From assembly GCA_918797485.1 (NCBI GenBank), contig CAKKNE010000005.1:4092001-4156000 (forward strand): 64,000 bases of DNA. Direction: 5' to 3'. The first letter of the stretch is position 1; each line of letters starts with the position of its first letter. Source of the stretch: Pelagomonas calceolata. Lineage: Eukaryota; Sar; Pelagophyceae; Pelagomonadales; Pelagomonadaceae. A program made the translations under genes and the position numbers. A model generated the notes under the pieces. That model ran no database searches and had not been told where the DNA came from. It saw nothing but the letters and a program-made list of their open reading frames with translations. This document shows positions 57,024-64,000 of this stretch, piece after piece.

Positions 57024-60000
57024 CTACTCGTGGAAGGAAATCGCCTTCACTATTCGAGTACGACCGGGCCCCGGATCATCGTCGCCGTGGTACTCCTTGT
57101 ACTCCTCGTTCGACTCCGAAGGCTGCAGAGGCGCCCGGAACGACGGTTCAGAAGGTAGAATCGACTCCTCTCTTGATAATGCTTCGTGCGTCGCCCGGAG
57201 ATCCGCGTCGTCCGCATCCGAGTGGTCCCACGGGGGCACACTATGTAATAGATGATCTCGAATGCCCTTCGGCGAGTTCACCGTGAAGTACCGGAACCCT
57301 TTGGACACGTCGAACCTTCTCCCAATAAAGGCAGCCACGGCCTCCAACGCCTGGGGCACGTGGCGCTTCTTGTGCCGTTGCCGCGCCGTCCGGCCACCGA
57401 CCAACAGCAAGTGGTGCTCATCCTCAGGATGGGCTCTGTCTAATTCAGAGTGCAAAATGTCCGCGTCGCGCGCGGTGCCGACGTCGCCGTCTTTCTCACC
57501 GATCAGTAGACAATGAGTACCGGAAAAGGCGTGGTTCGTTATCGCCGTCTGCGGGGCCACGGCTTTGAGGCCGACGCCTGTTCTCTTCCGGAACCTTTCA
57601 TCGACCAACGCTACGACGTCATCCACTAATTTCCTCCTTAAAGCAGAAGTAGGCTTGATCGCTAGCGACGCTAGGTCGGAGACGTGCGTCTTTAGTTGCG
57701 TCGTGCAGCCGTCCAAGACCATGCCCTTGAGAGCGACTTCTAACCTCACAGAACCATATAAGGCACACGCTACGGCACCCGTCGGCGCGCCGCCCCACAA
57801 TACGATTTTTGCTGACGGGAACTGACGTTTGGCGTACCTCACGGCAGCCAACAGATCATAGCGCTCCCAGTACCCGAACGACGCGCCGGCGTCCTGGGAC
57901 CCACCGGACCCTAGAAAGTCGACGGCTACCAAGGCACATCTCAATTCACAGCATATCGTAAGCGCTCCCGAAGAAATCGCGTCGGATCGTCCCGACGAGC
58001 GCGTGGACGAGCAGTACACGACGACGTCGTGCTCGCCCATCTTCGTAGTTCCATGACCAGGATGCCACTGCTCGACGTGGCGCCAACACGAGACCGACAC
58101 CTTCCGCCCTTCGCGCTGCGTTTCTAGCATGACGTCGTCCCGCTCATAGGTTAAAATCTCGCCGAGCTGCCCGATGGCGTCGCGCACGCGATAGGCGAAG
58201 ACTCGAGGACCTAACGAAGCTGTATCGACGCGAGGAGGCCTTGTTAATCTTTCTAGAATGCGCTTCGCGGAGTGCTGCACGACGACCCACGAGTCCGGGT
58301 CGTTGTGCGCCGCCGCCGTCTCCGCCGCGTCACTGACTGACTCGGCGACGGCGTCTAACGAACCCGTCCTTTCACTGCTTCTACAGTGTCTTGGTAAAAA
58401 TTTCTGCGCGCGGGGGTCCGCCGGTAGCCCCAGCTTCATGGTTCTCTCTTGAATCCGTTGGAGCCGCTTCCACCAGGCATACAACTCTCGACGTGTCGCA
58501 AATTTGAGCTCTACACTCCCGTTCTTCTTCGATTCAATTTCTAGGATACCTTCGCTGTCGGCCCTATCCCCACAAACGAACGAGTCCTGCCAGTGGATGG
58601 AAAACGATTCCGAGGGCTCGTCCGGTGCGGCGTGGCAGGCGTCGGCGCCCTTCCAGCTCCTCACACTATACCTTAAATAAGCATCCCTAGAAGCCCCGGG
58701 TCGGTCCGCGTGGGGGCCCAACACGAGCCATCTTTGGGTCGAACGCTTCTTCTGGGGTCCGACATGGGTCCCCGGTCTTGTAGGTACACCTGCATTCACT
58801 GTATTGGCGAGAGTCTCGGACCAGTGAATACCCAAGCAGCTACAAGCATAAGCCAACGCGCCGACTTGACCGCCCACCGCGTCATCTAATAATTCCCCAA
58901 CACCTTCGCCACTATCCCGCTCGAAGGACACGGCGCACGGCCCGCGGTACGACGGCCAGAACTTGTCAAATTGCCGCCTACCCTGCTCTTCATGCCTTTT
59001 CAAAGTTGTAGGAGACATTAATGAAGCGTGGTGGCCGCCGCGCACCCGAGGCGTGTCCTTTGGCGGATAAAACCTAATCTCAATCATGATTTGACCCTGG
59101 ACGTCGCCAAAGCCGTCGGTCGGCGCGACGCGGTGCCACGCGCTACTTGATTGGTACTGGGCACCTGATATGGGTTCCGCTCTTAGCTGCTCCGCTAGGA
59201 CATCGACATCACATCTTCCGAGAGGTGTGGGGGCCTTGCCCTTCCGGCGATGCCACAACTCGACAGAGACGACCTCGCCGTGATGACTCCCGTCCTCTAT
59301 ACTGGTTAAATGTTCGAATCGGGGTGAGTGCGTATAGGATCTCAACCGACTACGAGAAAAGGGCTCTCCATCAACCGACACGGTGCAGAACGTGTGTTCC
59401 TCCAAAGCGTCTGTGGTACAGCACCACGTACTCTTTTTCACCGAAGAAGCATGAGCCAGGCCCCGACACGAATGGACGACGACATCTACGCGACTAGGTA
59501 GTTTGCGAAGAGCCGCCCGTTTCGCGGCGGCCCGCACCTCGTCGAACGTCACGTGCTCGTCGCCGTCGAGGTCGGCGTCCCGAAAGAACAGCTGCGCGGC
59601 GTGGTTCGGCGTCATTGTGTTATCTGTTGAATAGACCGCGTCGAGATCTCGCAGCTTCGCATATAAGCGTCTAAACTCATCCCTATCTAACTCGCCATTT
59701 TGACTCGTGTCGCAGCGGTCGAAGAGCGCACCCAATAAATTCAAAGATCTTGCATCGGCGTCCAAGAACAGCCCTTTGCCGAAGCTCTGCAGCTTCTTGG
59801 GGGGCTGGTAGTCGATTTCAATTTCGATCTCGCCGTAATTGGAACCGTGTCTTGGGGTGCGTCGCGGTGGCCGGACCTCGTACCATTGTCTGCTTATTCG
59901 TAACTTCTCGTCGAGGCCACCCAACGACCCGACATCCACCACAACCGTCCCCAGCGCGGCGCCGTGGCCCTCGAACACGTCCTTGAGGTCTCGTAACGTA

Positions 60001-60275
60001 TTCATCTTCTCGCGCAGCTCGAGCGTTATTTTTTTATGGGGCTTGTGGCTCGGCGGCCCCGCCGTCGTCGCTATTACTGTAACGTTCCATTCCGACGTCT
60101 GCGCGACCTCGGTCTCGCCGTAATACGTCGTGATGCAGGGCTCTCCAGCTAATCCGCGGCCCTTCACGATCCTCACGCGGAGCTGGCCGCCGCCGTCGCC
60201 ATCAATGCTATTGCGGGTCGAGCGCGGCGTGGGGTTGCTCTGGCCGCTGAGGCTGCGCGTGAGGTTGTTGCGCAT
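57024..60275 (-). CDS. C2 / EF-hand / C2 / PH-like / degenerate alpha-beta hydrolase protein
   Basis: 1083 residues. Order: a C2-like domain (~30-150, LRVRIVKGRGL), two EF-hands (~185-255; loops DTSQNGELDRDE and DADLDGDEHVTFDE, both complete), a second C2-like domain (~268-420, RVDVVVHSCRGL), a PH-like region (~540-640, RWLVLGPHAD ... FATRRELYAWWKRLQ) and an alpha/beta hydrolase-like domain (~720-1010). The hydrolase nucleophile elbow reads VLWGGAPTGAVA, with no Ser at the GxSxG position. Ca2+-dependent membrane binding is likely. Enzymatic activity by the normal mechanism is not. Confidence 0.82.
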   Translation of the reverse strand: MRNNLTRSLSGQSNPTPRSTRNSIDGDGGGQLRVRIVKGRGLAGEPCITTYYGETEVAQTSEWNVTVIATTAGPPSHKPHKKITLELREKMNTLRDLKDVFEGHGAALGTVVVDVGSLGGLDEKLRISRQWYEVRPPRRTPRHGSNYGEIEIEIDYQPPKKLQSFGKGLFLDADARSLNLLGALFDRCDTSQNGELDRDEFRRLYAKLRDLDAVYSTDNTMTPNHAAQLFFRDADLDGDEHVTFDEVRAAAKRAALRKLPSRVDVVVHSCRGLAHASSVKKSTWCCTTDALEEHTFCTVSVDGEPFSRSRLRSYTHSPRFEHLTSIEDGSHHGEVVSVELWHRRKGKAPTPLGRCDVDVLAEQLRAEPISGAQYQSSSAWHRVAPTDGFGDVQGQIMIEIRFYPPKDTPRVRGGHHASLMSPTTLKRHEEQGRRQFDKFWPSYRGPCAVSFERDSGEGVGELLDDAVGGQVGALAYACSCLGIHWSETLANTVNAGVPTRPGTHVGPQKKRSTQRWLVLGPHADRPGASRDAYLRYSVRSWKGADACHAAPDEPSESFSIHWQDSFVCGDRADSEGILEIESKKNGSVELKFATRRELYAWWKRLQRIQERTMKLGLPADPRAQKFLPRHCRSSERTGSLDAVAESVSDAAETAAAHNDPDSWVVVQHSAKRILERLTRPPRVDTASLGPRVFAYRVRDAIGQLGEILTYERDDVMLETQREGRKVSVSCWRHVEQWHPGHGTTKMGEHDVVVYCSSTRSSGRSDAISSGALTICCELRCALVAVDFLGSGGSQDAGASFGYWERYDLLAAVRYAKRQFPSAKIVLWGGAPTGAVACALYGSVRLEVALKGMVLDGCTTQLKTHVSDLASLAIKPTSALRRKLVDDVVALVDERFRKRTGVGLKAVAPQTAITNHAFSGTHCLLIGEKDGDVGTARDADILHSELDRAHPEDEHHLLLVGGRTARQRHKKRHVPQALEAVAAFIGRRFDVSKGFRYFTVNSPKGIRDHLLHSVPPWDHSDADDADLRATHEALSREESILPSEPSFRAPLQPSESNEEYKEYHGDDDPGPGRTRIVKAISFHE

Positions 60276-60803
60276 CGTCTCTGGTAGTGCGGTCTCGCGT
60301 CTGGCGCAAGTGCTGGCGTGGGCTGCTTTGGAAGTGGTCTATGCAGTGTCGTAGGCGTGGGCGCTGCCCGTTCACCTTGATTCGCTGGGAGCCAACGAGC
60401 GCCGACGCTGGAGAAGCGAGTGATGGCTGCCCTCGCGTGCCGTGATTGGATTCCCAGCCGCAGCCAAAATAATTGAGATGGCTTTGAGATTTGTGTGAGA
60501 GGTGCGGGGTTTTCGCGAGGTGTTCCCAAGCTTGCAGCGCTCGGCATGATAGTTCGATTGCTTCTCATACCCGTGTATAGGGCGCGGGCCTAGTGCTAGT
60601 GTGTGTCGACACGCTAGCTAGCTTCAGCCTTCAGCTGCTCTGCCTTGCGGTTAGCGCCGGTGTACAATCAGATAGATTGGCTGGCATCACTACCAGGACT
60701 GCTGACACGTGCACCGAGCGTGCGAGCGATTTAGCATCACCGCTGCGGTACAGCTGTTCAGCAAAACCTCACAGTGCACTGAGGCTGCTGCCAACACACA
60801 GAG
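60276..60803. other. Divergent promoter region
   Basis: 528 bp with no gene. Contains the near-palindromic CTAG box at 60596-60617. Confidence 0.55.
60596..60617. promoter_or_regulatory. CTAG box, near-palindrome
   Basis: CTAGTGTGTGTCGACACG followed by CTAG. It shares the GTGTCGACAC centre with the copy at 33537. 187 bp upstream of the ABCG start and 321 bp upstream of the start at 60275. Confidence 0.5.
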
Positions 60804-62558
60804 ATGCACTCAATGCTCGTCTTCACACTCTGCGCCACGGCCGCGGCCGACGTGACCTGGCGCAACCTCAGCGTGCAGCGCCCGGACCGCCAGTTCTTAT
60901 TGAAACCGACGAGTGGCGTCGCGCGGGCCGGCAGCGTCACGGCGGTGCTGGGCGCGAGCGGCGCGGGCAAGTCGACGTTCTTAAGAGCATTGGTCAATGC
61001 GGCGCCGCGGGGCCGCGCAACATCATCAGGAAATGTGCAAGCGGCCGGTACTAAGGTAAAGGGTTTGAGATATGGCGACGCCGCCTTGCTGGCGCAGGAC
61101 GGTGCCCTGTTCGCGATGTTGACGGTGCGGGAAACGCTGGAGTTCGCCTTGGCTCTAGCTGGCGTCGACAAGGCTACGCGACGGAAGCGCGCCGACGCCG
61201 AGCTGAGGAGACTCGGATTTATGAACGTGGCCGACCGGCGCGTCGGGTTCGATGATGGTGGTTCAAGTGCAGCGATTAGTGGAGGGGAACGGCGGCGGTT
61301 ATGTGTGGCTGTCGAGTTAGCTAGAGCTCCGGAGCCGCGCGTTTTGGCCGCCGACGAGCCGACCACGGGCCTCGATGGAGTGTCGGCCGAGCGGGTCGTA
61401 AGGGCCCTGAAGGAGCAGGCCGTTTCAGGCAATACCGCGGTGGTTGCCTCATTACATCAGCCGTCGTCGAAGATTTGGTTGAAGCACATCGATGCCGTCG
61501 TGTTACTGGCGCCGGGGGGCACGGTCGCGTACGCTGGAAGTACGGAGGACGTCCCACTCTTCGTGAAGCGTATTACGGGCGAAGCTTTGCCGCCTTATAC
61601 GAACCCGGCGGAGTGGCTCCTCGAAATTGTTACTGATAAAAGCATGGTGGAGAAGCTCGCCGAGGCCTCTCTCGTCGAGCCGCCGGCGAGTGATGACCAA
61701 TCTCGAGCCTTGAGGCCGCCGAAGCGCGCTCCCTTGCTCCAGCGCATCTCGTTGCTGTTCGGACGGGCCCGGCGCCAGGTCCTGAGAGATGGTAGAGTGC
61801 ACGCTTTACGGCTCTTCGCGACGGCGGGCCTAGGCGCCGTATTGGGGCGAAGATACCGCGGCGACGGGAATATTTTATCGGTGGACGGCTGCGCGGACCG
61901 CGTCGCGATGCTCAGCTTCGCCGCGATCTCTACCGCAGTACTGGGCGTGACGCGGTCGCTGGATCTCTTCGCGAAGGAGCGGCCCGTCGTGGCCCGCGAG
62001 ACGGAACGAGGTTCGTACGGAGGCGCCGAGTACGTCCTCGCCAAAGCTCTAGCTGAATTACCATTGGACGCGTTCTTCGCGGCGCTCATGGGCTGGGGGC
62101 TACATTTCTCCACACCAGGGGGTCTACGGTCGAGACCGGCGGGGCCGCTGGCGTTGGTCGCCGTCGCGGCGTCTACTTTGGGGTTGGCCGTCGGTGCGGC
62201 TACGCCCGACGCGGATGCCGCGCTGGCGTTGGGCGTACCTCTGACGGTCATCCACATGCTCACGGGGATCATCAATCCCGCCGGCGAGAAGGCTCGCAAG
62301 AAACCCGTGGCGGCTCTATCCCCAATCAAGTGGGGCGTCTCGTGGCTCATCGACCGCGAGTTCCGCGGCGCGACGCTACAGCGGGGCACGGGCCCTCGAT
62401 TAGGCGGCCTGGCTTCCGTCGTGACGGGCGACCAGGTGCTCGAGCGGCTCGGTTTGGCCGCGACGCGGCCACACTTGGGGGCGCTCGTGGCGTTGGGGGT
62501 GATTCATTTGACGGTCGCTGCTGTTTGCTCGGCGTTTCGCGGGCGGGGGCGGCGGTGA
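60804..62558 (+). CDS. ABCG (White-type) half-transporter
   Basis: 584 residues; MLVFTLCATAAA may be a signal peptide, unusual for the subfamily. The nucleotide-binding domain is first: Walker A GASGAGKS (~49), Q-loop AQDGALF, signature ISGGERRRL (~157) and Walker B VLAADEPTTGLDG (~183), then HQPS. The ABC2-type membrane domain (~340-580) has about six helices. This NBD-TMD order defines ABCG. Such half-transporters dimerise to export lipids, sterols or hydrophobic compounds. Substrate unknown. Confidence 0.93.
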   Translation: MHSMLVFTLCATAAADVTWRNLSVQRPDRQFLLKPTSGVARAGSVTAVLGASGAGKSTFLRALVNAAPRGRATSSGNVQAAGTKVKGLRYGDAALLAQDGALFAMLTVRETLEFALALAGVDKATRRKRADAELRRLGFMNVADRRVGFDDGGSSAAISGGERRRLCVAVELARAPEPRVLAADEPTTGLDGVSAERVVRALKEQAVSGNTAVVASLHQPSSKIWLKHIDAVVLLAPGGTVAYAGSTEDVPLFVKRITGEALPPYTNPAEWLLEIVTDKSMVEKLAEASLVEPPASDDQSRALRPPKRAPLLQRISLLFGRARRQVLRDGRVHALRLFATAGLGAVLGRRYRGDGNILSVDGCADRVAMLSFAAISTAVLGVTRSLDLFAKERPVVARETERGSYGGAEYVLAKALAELPLDAFFAALMGWGLHFSTPGGLRSRPAGPLALVAVAASTLGLAVGAATPDADAALALGVPLTVIHMLTGIINPAGEKARKKPVAALSPIKWGVSWLIDREFRGATLQRGTGPRLGGLASVVTGDQVLERLGLAATRPHLGALVALGVIHLTVAAVCSAFRGRGRR

Positions 62559-62722
62559 GTAGGAGTAACAATTAATTAATTGAAATTATTAGGCACTGTG
62601 ATCAGCACTCTCGCCTCCGGACCCTCCGCTGGGGACTCCGGCGCACTCGTGGTGATTCTTAGGGGTTTCCCACATCCACCTCCTCGCCTCAGACGCAGCG
62701 CCCTCTCCCACGACTCGATATA

Positions 62723-63220
62723 ATGATCAAGTACTTGGTAATTGTCCTTTGCTGTACCCCTACTGCGTGCGCTGGCGCGACCGATGACAAGGCAGTAAAC
62801 GAGGCGACGGTGGCCTCGAAGAAAATTGGCGCCGGGCTCGGCATCGGAGGACTCGCCGGGGCCGCGGTCCTGCCGACGTTTCTCCTCGCCATCGGCCTGA
62901 CGCCCGCCGGGCCCGTGGCCGGTGGCTGGTTCGCCGCGAGCCAAGGGGCCGGCGTCGCGGCGGGCTCCTGGATGGCGTCCTGGCAATCCATGGCCATGTT
63001 CGGGAGCCTCGCCAAGAGCTTCGCTGTTGGCGCAGGCTTCACCGCCACCGGCGCGGGCGCCGGGGCGCTGACGGCGTCGAAGGCTGAGATCGACGTCCGC
63101 TCCCTGACGCGGAAGATCGCGGGCACGACGGCCGCCGGCGCCCGGACCGCCGCGGCCTACACGTGCGACAAGGCCGCGAAGGTCTACTCGTACGCGAGCG
63201 ACACGCTCAGGGGCGACTAG
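62723..63220 (+). CDS. ISG12/IFI6-16 family small hydrophobic protein
   Basis: 165 residues. A signal peptide (MIKYLVIVLCCTPTACAG) is followed by a Gly/Ala-rich hydrophobic region (~35-120) with GPVAGGWFAASQGAGVAAGSWMASWQSMAMFG. This phrase pattern is that of the interferon-induced 6-16 (ISG12) family of small membrane proteins, in animals mostly mitochondrial or ER. The C-terminal ~45 residues are more polar. The function in a protist is unknown. Confidence 0.7.
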   Translation: MIKYLVIVLCCTPTACAGATDDKAVNEATVASKKIGAGLGIGGLAGAAVLPTFLLAIGLTPAGPVAGGWFAASQGAGVAAGSWMASWQSMAMFGSLAKSFAVGAGFTATGAGAGALTASKAEIDVRSLTRKIAGTTAAGARTAAAYTCDKAAKVYSYASDTLRGD

Positions 63221-63245
63221 TTCACACGACTGTTAATTCACTACA

Positions 63246-63980
63246 CTATAATTGCTCCGTCACGGGCAGGAGCTTCTTCTTCTTTTTCCGATTCTTCCGC
63301 TGCTTGTCCCGGACCGCCCGCTGCCGTTTCGCCTCCGCCAGCACCGCGTGCGCGGACGCGACGGCGACGGGCGAGACGCGCGGTTTCTCCGGCTGGCTGT
63401 TCACGAGGGACGCCGCGTCGATGTCGCCCGACGGCAGTAAATCAGGGGCCAGCAGCGACGCGTTCAACAACACGCCAAGCCCGCCCTGGCGTCTTAATCT
63501 ACAATCATCGCCCAGCACGTGCTTGCAGGCCAACGCGTGTCGAGCTAACGCCGCGGCGTAGAAGGCGTTCTCGAACAGCAGGAACCGCCTTATATCAGCC
63601 CAGTAGCCGTCTCCTCTTAAATCGCGAACGATGTCCACACTCGACAAGGACTTCGAGGCCGTGTTTTTCTTCCTCGCACTATCACGGTAGCGGTCCCACA
63701 TGTACGGCGCCTGGTCCGTGGGATCAAGCATGGCCTGCAACAGGTCTATAGTGGTCGGCCAACTTTCAACAACCCCAACCACCAGGACATCCTCCAGATT
63801 CGACAAAGCCGACACGAGCTTCTCGGGCATCGGGGCTTTCCGCCCCAACGGTAGACCATCGACGGCCCCCAGATACGTCAAACCATTTTGATAGAAGCGG
63901 TTCGACCCTCGAGGTAAAAATTTCTCGGCCGCATTGCGGACATCACTCACCGTTTTCAGGGACTTGTCGTGGTACCTCAT
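63246..63980 (-). CDS. Sulfotransferase-like protein, 5' end beyond the window
   Basis: 244 residues are visible from a Met at 63980, but the frame stays open to the window edge (ISGMRYH...), so this is probably partial. LEDVLVVGVVESWPTTIDLLQAM resembles the substrate-side core of Sulfotransfer_2 enzymes. Later, CKHVLGDDCRLRRQGGLG carries a Cys pair. A basic tail, RKNRKKKKKLLP, ends the protein. The PAPS-binding loop expected near the N-terminus would lie outside the window, so the family call is tentative. Confidence 0.5.
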   Translation of the reverse strand: MRYHDKSLKTVSDVRNAAEKFLPRGSNRFYQNGLTYLGAVDGLPLGRKAPMPEKLVSALSNLEDVLVVGVVESWPTTIDLLQAMLDPTDQAPYMWDRYRDSARKKNTASKSLSSVDIVRDLRGDGYWADIRRFLLFENAFYAAALARHALACKHVLGDDCRLRRQGGLGVLLNASLLAPDLLPSGDIDAASLVNSQPEKPRVSPVAVASAHAVLAEAKRQRAVRDKQRKNRKKKKKLLPVTEQL

Positions 63981-64000
63981 GCCCGAGATCCACGTACTGA

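Overview
This is a compact, GC-rich nuclear segment of a eukaryotic alga. Several predicted proteins begin with a signal peptide that runs into an A-F-A-P motif at the cleavage site (15073, 20204 and 26095). That is the bipartite plastid-targeting signal of algae with a red-derived secondary plastid. Introns are few, short and mostly made by one repeat family: insertions of about 50-200 bp with CTGTGTGGAAATC / GATTTCCACACAG ends and 8-bp target duplications. This matches the introner elements described from the pelagophyte Aureococcus anophagefferens, so a pelagophyte (Aureococcus-like) stramenopile is the best guess. The assignment rests on these features alone.

Layout. 0-5.4 kb: an LPCAT-type acyltransferase with EF-hands, a small membrane protein, a secretory-pathway protein and a C-type lectin. 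5.8-14.7 kb: the rRNA dimethylase DIM1, a membrane sulfatase, a glycosyltransferase-like protein, an EF-hand protein and a YHS-domain protein. 15-28.7 kb: a small plastid protein, a Mad3/BubR1-like checkpoint protein, mitochondrial ClpP, an ankyrin protein, a divergent NDP kinase, a five-fold CxxC-repeat protein, a 1023-residue plastid protein, a rhomboid protease and UNC119. 29-44 kb: a UBA/FkbM/Tudor-like fusion, a secreted P-loop-like protein, an ER thioredoxin-like protein, a methyltransferase, a multi-pass membrane protein, a TraB protein, an unknown two-exon protein, glycerol-3-phosphate dehydrogenase and a LysM protein. 43-50 kb: a 1502-residue PCIF1-type cap methyltransferase fused to chromatin-reader-like and CCCH modules, and an RRM protein with 48-bp repeats. 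50-64 kb: RS-rich, methyltransferase and AP2-like/AT-hook proteins, ATAD3, a voltage-gated channel with an unusual filter, a C2/EF/pseudo-hydrolase protein, an ABCG transporter, an ISG12-like protein and a partial sulfotransferase-like gene.

Two window-wide patterns stand out. (1) In introner-derived introns the donor GT or GC is the first dinucleotide of the left target duplication and the acceptor CAG is the end of the element. Splicing therefore restores the pre-insertion reading frame, and copies range from perfect to decayed. (2) A roughly 20-23 bp box, CTAG ... CTAG around a core like TGTCTTACGGCCG, occurs about 16 times. Every copy lies between genes, roughly 70-345 bp upstream of a start codon. 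It is a candidate shared promoter element that I do not recognise from the literature.

Genes are unrelated neighbours on both strands, separated mostly by less than 500 bp. I see no operon, rRNA, tRNA, CRISPR or viral element.
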